Shown: positions 40,995 to 49,232 of the stretch, piece by piece | How the letters are laid out: each line of letters begins with the position of its first letter | How positions within the stretch are numbered: position 1 is the first letter of the stretch | Source: Candidatus Burkholderia verschuerenii | Lineage (GTDB): Bacteria > Pseudomonadota > Gammaproteobacteria > Burkholderiales > Burkholderiaceae | Length of the DNA: 55,389 bases | Assembly (NCBI RefSeq): GCF_001189365.1 | Contig: NZ_LFJJ01000015.1 | Location: 1 to 55,389, forward strand | Direction: 5' to 3' | Made by a program: the position numbers and the translations under genes | The notes under the pieces: model-generated | Seen by the model: only the letters and a program-made list of their open reading frames with translations | Databases searched by the model: none | What the model was told of the DNA's origin: nothing

Positions 40995-41728
40995 TCGACA
41001 TCGAAAAGGCGTCCATCCGTTTCCGCACCAAGACCGGCCACGTCGATGCCGTGCGCGACGTGACGCTGCGCGTGGAGGAGGGCGAAGTATTCGGCCTGGT
41101 CGGCGAATCGGGCAGCGGAAAATCGACGCTGTTGCGCGCGCTCGCCGGCCTCACGCCGCTCAGCGAAGGCAGCATGCGAATCGCTTCGCACACCGATAAG
41201 CGCGACGTGCAGATGGTATTCCAGGACCCGTACGGCTCGCTGCATCCGCGCTTCACGGTCGACAGGACCTTGCGCGAATCGCTCGCGATCAACGGCATCG
41301 GCGATCAGGATGCGCGTATTTTGGCCGCGCTCGCCGAGGTCGGACTCGGGGCGGCGTATCGCTTTCGGTATCCTCATCAGTTGTCCGACGGACAGCGGCA
41401 ACGCGTGTCGATCGCGCGGGCGCTGATCGTCGAGCCGCGCGTCTTGCTGCTCGACGAACCGACTTCCGCGCTCGATGTCTCCATGCAGGCGGAAATCCTC
41501 AATCTCCTGCGCCGGCTGCACGCGCAGCGCAAGCTGACGATGATTCTCGTCAGCCACAATCTGGCCGTCGTGGGCTTTCTCTGTCAGCGCGTGGCGGTGA
41601 TGAAAGAGGGCGGCATCGTCGAGCAACTGGCGATCGAAGCCGTGCGCGCGCGCGACGTCCGGCACGAGTACACGCGCCGTCTTTTGATGGCGACGGATGG
41701 CTATTCGCGCGAGTCGCGGACCTCGTGA
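40991..41728 (+). CDS. ddpF: D,D-dipeptide ABC transporter ATPase 2
   Basis: A 245-residue oligopeptide-type ATPase from the ATG at 40991, overlapping the ddpD stop (ATGA). Walker A GESGSGKSTLL, Q-loop MVFQDPYGSLHPR, signature QLSDGQRQRVSIARAL (Asp replaces the usual second Gly of LSGGQ, common in this family), Walker B VLLLDEPTSALDV and H-loop VSHNL are all present. Intact, but its heterodimer partner DdpD is broken. Confidence 0.94.
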   Translation: MIDIEKASIRFRTKTGHVDAVRDVTLRVEEGEVFGLVGESGSGKSTLLRALAGLTPLSEGSMRIASHTDKRDVQMVFQDPYGSLHPRFTVDRTLRESLAINGIGDQDARILAALAEVGLGAAYRFRYPHQLSDGQRQRVSIARALIVEPRVLLLDEPTSALDVSMQAEILNLLRRLHAQRKLTMILVSHNLAVVGFLCQRVAVMKEGGIVEQLAIEAVRARDVRHEYTRRLLMATDGYSRESRTS

Positions 41729-42013
41729 ACCGTTTCGGTAGTTTTTGCGATGTCAAGCCAAAATTGTTTGTGCAGTGCCGCTCACTGTTGTGAAAACCAC
41801 GCGTATAACCGGTATACCATGTCTTACAGCGGTCATCCGGATGTTCGACGAAAGCCGAACGCCAGCCGCTGTTAAAATACGCGACAAGAGTGTCGAGACG
41901 CGCCGACCAACGCCTTATGCGTGAGTATCCGGCTGCCCTCCGACTTCAGGCTAACCAACGGAAATCGTGTCTGACTGCTTCCGCCCAGCAGCGAGAAACG
42001 GTCTTATCCCCCG
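41729..42013. other. Intergenic region with nested hairpin
   Basis: 285 bp without a gene. ACAGCGG (41826-41832) and CCGCTGT (41866-41872) flank an inner GTTCG/CGAAC hairpin, immediately followed by TAAAAT, a possible -10 for the DUF1992-tadA-ldcA group. GGTATACC near 41811 is a further short palindrome. Confidence 0.4.
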
Positions 42014-42409
42014 ATGAAATTGCTAGATGCTTTAGTCGAACAGCGGATCAACGAAGCCGCATCGCGCGGTACCTTCAACGATCTGCCGGGCGCGGGAAAA
42101 CCGCTCGAATTCGACGACGATCTCCTCGTTCCCGAGGAAGTCCGCGTCGCCAATCGCATCCTCAAGAACGCGGGCTTCGTCCTGCCGGCCGTCGAGCAGC
42201 TTCGCGCGCTGCGCGGCCTGCAGGATGAGCTCGATCGCGTGACCGACCCCGCCGCCCGCTGCCGCATTCAGGTCAAGATGCTCGCGCTGGATATGGCGCT
42301 CGAGTCGCTGCGCGGCGGCGGCTGCGTGCCGCACGAGTATCGCCGGCACATCGCGAAGCGGCTGTCCGAACGTCATTCGCGTGGCGAGCCGGAGCCGAAT
42401 CAACCTTGA
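42014..42409 (+). CDS. DUF1992 (DnaJ-homologue subfamily C member 28-like) protein
   Basis: A 131-residue protein with the DUF1992 hallmark AASRGTFNDLPGAGKPLEFD followed by DDLLVPEEVRVANRILKNAG. It lacks a J-domain despite the family name. Function unknown. Its stop overlaps the tadA start (TTGA), so the two are probably cotranslated. Confidence 0.88.
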   Translation: MKLLDALVEQRINEAASRGTFNDLPGAGKPLEFDDDLLVPEEVRVANRILKNAGFVLPAVEQLRALRGLQDELDRVTDPAARCRIQVKMLALDMALESLRGGGCVPHEYRRHIAKRLSERHSRGEPEPNQP

Positions 42410-42996
42410 CGTCGCACGATTCGCCGTGCGGCGCCGTTCCTGATCCATCCCCCATCGCGGATACCGCGAGCGAACGCGATCGCCGTTTCATGGCGATCGC
42501 GCAAGCCACCGCGGAAGACGCGCGCCGCGCCGGCGAAGTGCCGGTGGGCGCGGTGATCGTGCGCGGCGACGACGTCATCGCCACCGGTTTCAATCATCCG
42601 ATTCGCGGTCACGATCCGTCCGCGCACGCCGAAATGGTCGCCTTGCGCGCGGCCGCGCAGGCGCTGCAGAACTATCGCTTGCCCGGCTGCGAACTCTACG
42701 TCACGCTCGAACCCTGTCTGATGTGCGCGGGCGCGATCATGCATGCGCGGATCGCGCGCGTGGTGTTCGGCGCGTCCGATTCCAAGACCGGCGCGTGCGG
42801 CAGCGTCGTCGACATGTTCGCGAACGAGCGGCTGAATCACCACGCCAGCGTGACGGGCGGCGTGCTCGCCGACGAATGCGGCCGCGCGCTGCAGAACTTC
42901 TTCGCGGAGCGCAGGCGTCTTGCGCGCGAGGAACGCGATGCGCGTCGTGCGCGCGAAGCGACGTCGGGCGATCCATCCCAAACCAAAACGAACTGA
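42406..42996 (+). CDS. tadA: tRNA-specific adenosine deaminase
   Basis: Converts A34 of tRNA-Arg(ACG) to inosine; essential in most bacteria. 196 residues if the overlapping TTG at 42406 is used; ATG 42490 (MAIAQATAEDAR) is a shorter alternative close to the E. coli length. Zinc/catalytic motifs: HAE (H74, E76) and PCLMC (C104, C107), with EVPVGAVIV upstream. The C-terminus is basic. It is immediately followed by ldcA. Confidence 0.96.
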   Translation: MTSHDSPCGAVPDPSPIADTASERDRRFMAIAQATAEDARRAGEVPVGAVIVRGDDVIATGFNHPIRGHDPSAHAEMVALRAAAQALQNYRLPGCELYVTLEPCLMCAGAIMHARIARVVFGASDSKTGACGSVVDMFANERLNHHASVTGGVLADECGRALQNFFAERRRLAREERDARRAREATSGDPSQTKTN

Positions 42997-43926
42997 ATGA
43001 CCGTGAAATCACGCACCATCGAACTCGTGGCGCCGTCCGGCTATCCGCAAGATCCGGCCAACATCGAGCGGGCGTTGAAACGTTTGCGCGAGCAAGGGCA
43101 TCGCGTCGAGAACGTCGAAGCGGCGCAGCGCAAGTTTCAGCGCTTCGGCGGCACGGACTACGAGTGCGCGTCCGATCTGAACCGTCTCGCCGATCCGTCG
43201 CGCGCGCTGCCGGATATCGTGCTGGCGGTGCGCGGCGGTTACGGTGCGTCGCGGCTGTTGCACGGGCTGGATTATCAGGGCTTGCAGCGACGGCTCGCCG
43301 GTCAGCCGATCGCCATCGTCGGACATAGCGACTTCACCGCGATCCAATGCGCGCTGTTCGCGCAGGCGGGCATCAAGAGCTTCGGCGGCCCGATGTTCAA
43401 CGGCGATTTCGGCGCGGAAGAGTTGAGCGATTTCACGATGCATCACTTCTGGCAGGCCATCTCTCAATCGACGCTGACGGTGACGAGCAACACGCCGCAA
43501 CGCCGCGCGGTGGACGCGAGCGGCATGCTGTGGGGCGGCAATCTGGCGATGCTGGCGTCGCTGGTCGGCACGCCGTATCTGCCGCCGGTCGAAGGCGGGA
43601 TTCTGTTCCTCGAAGATGTGAACGAGCATCCGTTTCGCGTCGAGCGGATGCTGTATCAGCTGCATCAGGCGGGCGTGCTGTCGCGCCAGCAGGCAATCGT
43701 GATGGGCGATTTCATGGGCGCCAAGCTGTCGGATTACGACAACGGCTTCACCCTCGATTCGGTGATCGACCAGATTGGCAACGTAACGGGCGTGCCGATC
43801 GTGACGGGTTTGCCGTTCGGGCATATTGAGGACATGCTGACGTTGCCATTCGGTGCATCCGCGCACCTGAGGGCGACGGAGCAGGGCTTCACGCTCCGGA
43901 TGACGGACTATCCGCATCTGGCTTGA
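42997..43926 (+). CDS. ldcA: Murein tetrapeptide LD-carboxypeptidase (S66)
   Basis: A cytoplasmic serine peptidase releasing the terminal D-Ala from recycled muropeptides. It has 309 residues. The S66 triad is visible: S111 in VGHSDFT, E206 in LFLEDVNE and H276 in LPFGHIED. The start codon directly follows the tadA stop. D-Ala from this enzyme and from DdpX would feed the same pool, although the two operons are separate. Confidence 0.95.
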   Translation: MTVKSRTIELVAPSGYPQDPANIERALKRLREQGHRVENVEAAQRKFQRFGGTDYECASDLNRLADPSRALPDIVLAVRGGYGASRLLHGLDYQGLQRRLAGQPIAIVGHSDFTAIQCALFAQAGIKSFGGPMFNGDFGAEELSDFTMHHFWQAISQSTLTVTSNTPQRRAVDASGMLWGGNLAMLASLVGTPYLPPVEGGILFLEDVNEHPFRVERMLYQLHQAGVLSRQQAIVMGDFMGAKLSDYDNGFTLDSVIDQIGNVTGVPIVTGLPFGHIEDMLTLPFGASAHLRATEQGFTLRMTDYPHLA

Positions 43927-43935
43927 CGCTACACT

Positions 43936-43964
43936 GAGGGCGCTTCGAAAGAGCGCCTTCTTTT
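43936..43964 (+). terminator. Terminator after ldcA
   Basis: GAGGGCGCT (43936-43944) pairs with AGCGCCTTC (43952-43960) around TCGAAAG, followed by TTTT. Confidence 0.75.
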
Positions 43965-43995
43965 AAGCTTTAAAGCACAACTAATCGTATGTTTT

Positions 43996-44024
43996 TGCAC
44001 CATTTACGAACGTGCAGTGCACCA
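43996..44024 (+). promoter_or_regulatory. Paired TGCACCA direct repeats upstream of the GntR gene
   Basis: TGCACCA at 43996-44002 and again at 44018-44024, 22 bp (two helical turns) apart. The half-site matches the TGCACC arm of NtrC-type sites, which are usually inverted, so nitrogen control is only a suggestion. Confidence 0.25.
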
Positions 44025-44039
44025 AACGCGCTCTCGTGA

Positions 44040-44049
44040 TTGTCGACAA
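44040..44049. promoter_or_regulatory. Candidate GntR/FCD operator 1
   Basis: TTGTCGACAA, a perfect 10-bp palindrome of the TTGT-NN-ACAA form recognised by several FCD-type GntR regulators. Confidence 0.4.
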
Positions 44050-44168
44050 AAAAGTGGCGGCAATGCTGACAAAAACTTGATGAATGGCCGCTATGCCTTG
44101 TATCTATTGGCTCGGCAGGCGCCGTCAGCATGAAATCCGGGCGCGACATCGCCCATTTTTAAATTGAA

Positions 44169-44199
44169 TTGTTGACAATCTTTATGTCGATTCTAAGAT
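44169..44199 (+). promoter_or_regulatory. Promoter of the GntR gene with overlapping candidate operator 2
   Basis: TTGACA (44172-44177), a 16-nt spacer and TAAGAT (44194-44199) form a strong promoter. The -35 sits inside TTGTTGACAA (44169-44178), so binding of the regulator would block polymerase: plausible autorepression. Confidence 0.55.
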
Positions 44200-44223
44200 G
44201 GTCAACATGCAAGCGAGCACATC

Positions 44224-44979
44224 ATGTCCGAACCAAAACCGAGTGCTGCATCGAACGCTTCATCGGGCGCTGCCAACGGCGCCGGCGGAGCCAATGCCGA
44301 GTCGATTGCCGAGAACATCCGCGCCGCGATCCTCGAGCATCGGCTCGCACCGGGCGCGAAGCTGACCGAAGCGCAATTGTGCGAAGTGTTCGCCGTCAAG
44401 CGCGGCACGGTGCGTCAGGCGCTGGCGCAACTGGCGGGCGAACGGCTGGTGGATCTGGAACCGAATCGCGGGGCGTTCGTCGCGAGTCCGTCGCTGCAGG
44501 AAGTGCATGAAGTGTTCGAGATGCGTCGGATCATCGAATTGGCGGTGGTGGAACGGATCGCGCAGGGTCACGGCACGCGGCGCTTGAAGTCGATCGGCGC
44601 GACCATCGGGCGGGAACGCCGCGCGTTCGAAAACCACGACTTTTCTGCGTGGATCCGGCTTTCCGGCGAGTTTCATACGGAACTGGCTTCGCTGACGGGT
44701 AATACAGTGTTGTGCGAATGCCTGTCGGGACTGGTGGCGCGCTCGACGCTGATTTCGGCGCTGTATGAATCGCTCGGCAAGAGTTCGTGTTCGTTCGAAG
44801 ACCACGAGCACATTCTCGCCGCACTCGACGCAGGCGACGCAGCCAAAGCCGCCGATCTGATGGCGCAACATCTGCGCGACGTCGAATTGAAAATGCTGGA
44901 GCGGCCCGCACGTGGCGCGGTCGATCTGAGGGAAGTATTCGCACGACCCGCCGAGCGCGAAAAGCTGCTCGACGCGTGA
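44224..44979 (+). CDS. GntR-family transcriptional regulator (FCD domain)
   Basis: 251 residues. After a low-complexity N-terminus (Ala/Ser/Gly), the winged HTH spans about residues 25-95 (IAENIRAAILEHRLAPGAKL, LCEVFAVKRGTVRQALAQLA, LEPNRGAFV). The FCD ligand domain follows: EVFEMRRIIELAVVERIA, EFHTELASLTGNTVLCECLS and DHEHILAALDAGDAAKAADL, with the usual metal-binding Asp/His positions. It heads the purine-degradation cluster on the same strand and is the likely local regulator responding to a ureide or purine intermediate (inference). Confidence 0.93.
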   Translation: MSEPKPSAASNASSGAANGAGGANAESIAENIRAAILEHRLAPGAKLTEAQLCEVFAVKRGTVRQALAQLAGERLVDLEPNRGAFVASPSLQEVHEVFEMRRIIELAVVERIAQGHGTRRLKSIGATIGRERRAFENHDFSAWIRLSGEFHTELASLTGNTVLCECLSGLVARSTLISALYESLGKSSCSFEDHEHILAALDAGDAAKAADLMAQHLRDVELKMLERPARGAVDLREVFARPAEREKLLDA

Positions 44980-45312
44980 AGCAGGGGCGGGCCGCACGCG
45001 GTCTGCCATCGAAGGAATAAAGCAGGACTAAATAAATGGAGACGGTGCCCTGTGCGCGAGCGCAAAGCACGCTAAGAAACACAAGCGCAGCATGCGCTGA
45101 CTGAACGATACGCTCATCCGAGCGTGCAATGAAAACCGTCCACGACGGGCGTCCGGGCATCGGCCCGCGCTCTTGGCAAGACGTCATGGACGCTACGCAA
45201 ATCCAAAAGAATGCCGAGCCGCCGGACCGTGGCGAAGGTATCCAATCGAAGCTTGAAAGCCCGAGTATTTGCAGGTTTTTCATCACGCAAGCCGCCTATC
45301 GAAGGAGTCGTC
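44980..45312 (+). other. 333-bp gap / leader before the NCS1 permease
   Basis: No convincing gene; an in-frame extension of the permease to 45211 has no conserved look. Two tight hairpins are visible: AGCGCA-GCA-TGCGCT near 45084-45098 and ACGCTC-ATCC-GAGCGT near 45112-45127. The permease ATG is preceded by AAGGAG (45303). A regulatory leader is possible, but no known riboswitch core is recognised. Confidence 0.4.
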
Positions 45313-46818
45313 ATGGCCCAGTTCAGCGCATCCGGCAGCTCAGCCCTGCCACCCTATGAAGAGGAGTTCGGCGGACCGTCGAGCGAACCCGAGCACGGCA
45401 TGCCCGCCGGCTACAGCGATCGTCTCTACAACGAGGACCTCGCCCCGCTCAAAGCCCAAACCTGGGGCGCGTACAACATCTTCGCGTTCTGGATGTCCGA
45501 CGTGCACAGCGTCGGCGGATATGTTTTCGCTGGCAGTCTGTTCGCGCTCGGTCTGACGAGCTGGCAAGTGCTGGTGTCGTTGTTGATCGGCATCGGTTTC
45601 GTCAACGTGTTGTGTAACCTCATCGCGAAGCCGAGTCAGGTCGCGGGCGTGCCGTATCCGGTCGCGGCGCGCGCCACGTTCGGCGTGTTGGGCGCGAATA
45701 TTCCGGCTGTCATTCGCGGCTTGATCGCGGTGGCGTGGTACGGGATTCAGACGTATCTCGCATCGAGCGCGCTGGTGATCGTCGTGCTGAAGTTCATCCC
45801 GTCGCTGATGCCTTACGCCGATGTCCACAAGTACGGCTTCGTCGGCCTGTCGGCGCTCGGCTGGGCGGGCTTCATGCTGCTGTGGGTGTTGCTGGCCGTC
45901 GTGTTCTGGCGCGGCATGGAGATGATCAAGAAGTTCATCGACTTCGCCGGTCCCGCCGTGTATGTTGTGATGTTCGCGCTCGCCGGTTATATGGTGTGGC
46001 GCGCGGGCATCCAGAACATCGGGCTGAATCTCGGCGGCGTGAAGTATCACGGCGCGGAAGTGATTCCGGTGATGATCACCGCCGTCTCGCTGGTCGTGTC
46101 GTATTTCTCCGGCCCGATGCTCAACTTCGGCGACTTCTCGCGCTACTGCAAGAGCTATCGCAGCGTGAAGCGCGGTAACTTCTGGGGCTTGCCGGTCAAC
46201 TTCCTGGCGTTTTCGCTGGTGACGGTGATCACGACGGCCGCGACGCTGCCGGTGTTCGGCCAGTTGATCACCGATCCGGTGGAAACGGTCGGCCGCATCG
46301 ATCATCCGACGGCGGTGATTCTCGGCGCGCTGACGTTCACGATCGCGACCATCGGTATCAATATTGTGGCGAACTTCGTGTCGCCGGCGTTCGACTTCTC
46401 CAACGTCGCGCCGAAACTGATCTCGTGGCGCATGGGCGGCATGATGGCGGCGACCGCGTCGATCTTCATCACGCCGTGGAACCTGTTCAACAACCCGGCC
46501 GTGATTCACTACACGCTGTACATTCTCGGCAGCTTTATCGGACCGTTGTATGGCGTGCTGATCGTCGACTTCTATCTGGTCAAGCGCGGCAAGCTGGTCG
46601 TCGACGATCTCTATACGACGTCGGAAACCGGCAAGTACTGGTACACGAAGGGCGTGAATCGCCGTGCGGTGATGGCGCTGGTGCCCGCCGCGATCATCGC
46701 GACGCTGTGCGTGATGTTGCCGTCGCTCGAAAGCTCCGCGAACTTCTCGTGGTTTATCGGCGCGGGGCTGGCGGCGGTGTTCTACTGGTTCCTCGCGGAC
46801 CGCAAGCAGCCGGTTTAA
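45313..46818 (+). CDS. NCS1-family permease (allantoin/purine/cytosine type)
   Basis: A 501-residue proton- or sodium-coupled symporter with about 12 membrane helices. LAPLKAQTWGAYNIFAFWMS then DVHSVGGYVFAGSL is the NCS1 N-terminal signature in helix 1. PYPVAARATFGVLGANIPAV and SYFSGPMLNFGDFSRYCKSY are further conserved blocks. The start at 45313 is chosen for its AAGGAG. Placement between the GntR regulator and a ureide racemase makes allantoin or a related purine product the likely substrate, but the sequence alone does not settle it. Confidence 0.88.
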   Translation: MAQFSASGSSALPPYEEEFGGPSSEPEHGMPAGYSDRLYNEDLAPLKAQTWGAYNIFAFWMSDVHSVGGYVFAGSLFALGLTSWQVLVSLLIGIGFVNVLCNLIAKPSQVAGVPYPVAARATFGVLGANIPAVIRGLIAVAWYGIQTYLASSALVIVVLKFIPSLMPYADVHKYGFVGLSALGWAGFMLLWVLLAVVFWRGMEMIKKFIDFAGPAVYVVMFALAGYMVWRAGIQNIGLNLGGVKYHGAEVIPVMITAVSLVVSYFSGPMLNFGDFSRYCKSYRSVKRGNFWGLPVNFLAFSLVTVITTAATLPVFGQLITDPVETVGRIDHPTAVILGALTFTIATIGINIVANFVSPAFDFSNVAPKLISWRMGGMMAATASIFITPWNLFNNPAVIHYTLYILGSFIGPLYGVLIVDFYLVKRGKLVVDDLYTTSETGKYWYTKGVNRRAVMALVPAAIIATLCVMLPSLESSANFSWFIGAGLAAVFYWFLADRKQPV

Positions 46819-46873
46819 ACACATAAAGCACGTCGGAACCTGAGAGCACACCCAAAGTAGTTGGAGAACAGCA

Positions 46874-47608
46874 ATGCGTATCAAACTGATCAACCCGAAT
46901 ACCACGCAACGCATGACCGATTCGATGGCCCGTTGCGCCCGCGAAATCGCCGCGCCCGGCACGGAAATCATCGCGGTATCGCCGACGATGGGGCCGCCGT
47001 CCATCGAAGGCTATTACGACGAAGCGGTCGCCTCGCTCGGTCTGCTGGCGGAAGTGGAAGCGGGAGAGAAGCAGGGCATCGACGGCTATGTGATCGCGTG
47101 CTTCGGCGATCCGGCGCTGTACGCGGCGCGCGAGTTGGCGCGCGGCCCGGTGATCGGCATCGCGGAAGCGGCGATGCACGCGGCGAGCGTCATCGCGCCG
47201 GGATTTTCGGTCGTGACGACGCTGCAACGCACCTGCAACATGGCGTGGCACCTGGCGGAACGCTACGGCATGACGCGCTTCTGCAAGAACGTGCGCGCAA
47301 CGGATGTCGCCGTGCTCGAACTGGACGAACCGGGCTCGGCCGCGCGTCAGACGATCATCGACGAATGCCGCCGCGCGCTCGACGAAGACGGCTCGGACGC
47401 CATCGTGCTCGGCTGCGCGGGCATGGCGGAGTTTTGCCGCGAAGTGGAGCAGGCGATCGGCGCGCCCGTCGTGGAAGGCGTGACGGCGGCCGTGAAATGG
47501 GCGGAAGCGCTGGTCGCGCTGAAGCTGAACACGGCGAAACGCGGCGATTACGCGCGTCCGCTCGCGAAACGGTACGACGGCGTTTTGTCGGATTTCAGCC
47601 CGCGCTGA
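46874..47608 (+). CDS. Asp/Glu/hydantoin racemase, probable allantoin racemase
   Basis: A 244-residue PLP-independent racemase. The N-terminus IKLINPNTTQRMTDSM is typical. The two-cysteine mechanism is visible: YVIACFGDPAL (first Cys) and IVLGCAGMAEF (second Cys). Located between an NCS1 permease and puuE, it most likely interconverts R- and S-allantoin (HpxA-like) so both can be hydrolysed. A hydantoin racemase role is the alternative. Confidence 0.88.
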   Translation: MRIKLINPNTTQRMTDSMARCAREIAAPGTEIIAVSPTMGPPSIEGYYDEAVASLGLLAEVEAGEKQGIDGYVIACFGDPALYAARELARGPVIGIAEAAMHAASVIAPGFSVVTTLQRTCNMAWHLAERYGMTRFCKNVRATDVAVLELDEPGSAARQTIIDECRRALDEDGSDAIVLGCAGMAEFCREVEQAIGAPVVEGVTAAVKWAEALVALKLNTAKRGDYARPLAKRYDGVLSDFSPR

Positions 47609-47698
47609 TGGTTTTTGTGCAAGCGCACATACCACCGGCGTGACCCGCAATATTGGCCCTGATGTATGGGCGCGCCGGGGTGTTTTGGCTACACTGAA

Positions 47699-47708
47699 TC
47701 GTTGACAA
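47699..47708. promoter_or_regulatory. Candidate GntR/FCD operator 3, upstream of puuE
   Basis: TCGTTGACAA, part of TGAATCGTTGACAATC, which matches the GntR-promoter site (TGAATTGTTGACAATC) at 15 of 16 positions. No good -10 follows before the puuE ATG 26 bp away, so the match is probably not just a shared -35. Confidence 0.45.
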
Positions 47709-47733
47709 TCCCGTCTTTCCATCGCTTACCGTC

Positions 47734-48681
47734 ATGTCACTCGATCCGAACTATCCACGCGACCTGATCGGCTACGGCCGTCATCCGGTGCAGGCCAACT
47801 GGCCGGGACGCGCACGCATCGCCGTGCAATTCGTGCTCAATTACGAAGAAGGCGGTGAAAACTGCGTGCTGCACGGTGATCCGGGCTCCGAGCAGTTTCT
47901 GTCGGAAATCGTCGGCGCGGCCGCGTATCCGTCGCGTCACATGAGCATGGAGTCGATTTATGAATACGGCTCGCGTGTGGGCGTATGGCGCATTCTGCGC
48001 GAATTCGAAAAGCGCGACATGCCGCTGACCATTTTCGGCGTCGGCATGGCGATGGAGCGTCATCCGGAACTGGCGCGCGCGTTCGTCGAACTGGGGCATG
48101 AAATCGCGTGCCACGGCTATCGCTGGATTCACTATCAGGACATGACGCCGGAGCGCGAAGCGGAGCATATGCGCCTCGGCATGGAAGCGATCGAGCGCGT
48201 GACGGGGCAGCGTCCGCTCGGCTGGTACACGGGCCGCGACAGTCCGAATACGCATCGTCTGGTGGCGGAATACGGCGGCTTTCTGTACGACTCGGATTAT
48301 TACGGCGACGACCTGCCGTTCTGGACCGAAGTCGAAGTAACGGGCGGCGAGAAGAAGCCGCATCTGATCGTGCCTTACACGCTCGATACCAACGACATGC
48401 GCTTCGCCACGCCGCAAGGCTACAACACGGGCGATCACTTCTTCACGTATCTGAAAGACGCGTTCGACGTGCTCTACGAAGAAGGCGACGAAGCGCCGAA
48501 GATGCTGTCCATCGGCATGCACTGCCGCTTGCTCGGCCGTCCGGGACGCTTCCGCGGCCTGCAGAAATTCCTCGATCACATCGAGAAGCATGACCGCGTG
48601 TGGGTGACGCGTCGCGTGGATATCGCGCGTCACTGGCGCGAGCAGCATCCTTTCAATAACAACAACGGGACGGCGGCATGA
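47734..48681 (+). CDS. puuE: Allantoinase, polysaccharide-deacetylase type
   Basis: The metal-independent PuuE allantoinase of the NodB/CE4-like fold, hydrolysing S-allantoin to allantoate. It has 315 residues. The N-terminus PNYPRDLIGYGRHPVQANWP is diagnostic, with IAVQFVLNYEEGGENCVLHG and the HEIACHGYRWIHYQDM block. Its stop overlaps the uraD ATG (ATGA). Confidence 0.95.
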   Translation: MSLDPNYPRDLIGYGRHPVQANWPGRARIAVQFVLNYEEGGENCVLHGDPGSEQFLSEIVGAAAYPSRHMSMESIYEYGSRVGVWRILREFEKRDMPLTIFGVGMAMERHPELARAFVELGHEIACHGYRWIHYQDMTPEREAEHMRLGMEAIERVTGQRPLGWYTGRDSPNTHRLVAEYGGFLYDSDYYGDDLPFWTEVEVTGGEKKPHLIVPYTLDTNDMRFATPQGYNTGDHFFTYLKDAFDVLYEEGDEAPKMLSIGMHCRLLGRPGRFRGLQKFLDHIEKHDRVWVTRRVDIARHWREQHPFNNNNGTAA

Positions 48682-49199
48682 AGGCGATGGATTACACACT
48701 CGACCAGATCAACACGATGCCGTCCGACACTTTCGTGACGGTGCTCGCGGGCATTTTCGAGCATTCGCCGTGGGTTCCCGAACAGGCCGCGCAACAGCGT
48801 CCGTTCAAGAGCATCGACGCGCTGCATGCGGCGATGTCGCGGATCGTCGAACAATCGGGCAACGAGAAGCAGCTCGCGCTCATCAACGCTCACCCGGAAC
48901 TCGCGGGCAAGGCGGCGGTGCGCGGCGAACTCACCGCCGAATCGACGCGCGAACAAAGCGGCGCGGGGCTGAATCTCTGCACGCAGGAAGAATTCGACAG
49001 ATTGCAAACGCTGAACGCGCAGTATCGCGACAAGTTCGGCTTTCCGTTCATTCTCGCCGTGCGCGGTTACGACCGTCACGGCATCATCGCGAACTTCGAG
49101 GCGCGCGTGAATCACGATCGCGCCGAAGAGCTTCGCACGAGTCTCGATCAGATTTACCGGATCGCCGGCTTCAGGTTGAACGACCTGATCAAGGCTTGA
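48678..49199 (+). CDS. uraD: OHCU decarboxylase
   Basis: Converts 2-oxo-4-hydroxy-4-carboxy-5-ureidoimidazoline to S-allantoin, following UraH. It has 173 residues, all-helical. The catalytic His is H72 in NAHPELAGKAA, with E92 in STREQSGAGL. The C-terminal RLNDLIKA matches family endings. Coupled to puuE. Confidence 0.96.
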   Translation: MKAMDYTLDQINTMPSDTFVTVLAGIFEHSPWVPEQAAQQRPFKSIDALHAAMSRIVEQSGNEKQLALINAHPELAGKAAVRGELTAESTREQSGAGLNLCTQEEFDRLQTLNAQYRDKFGFPFILAVRGYDRHGIIANFEARVNHDRAEELRTSLDQIYRIAGFRLNDLIKA

Positions 49200-49232
49200 T
49201 CCGCTTTCACCGCAACCGAAAAGGACGAAGAC

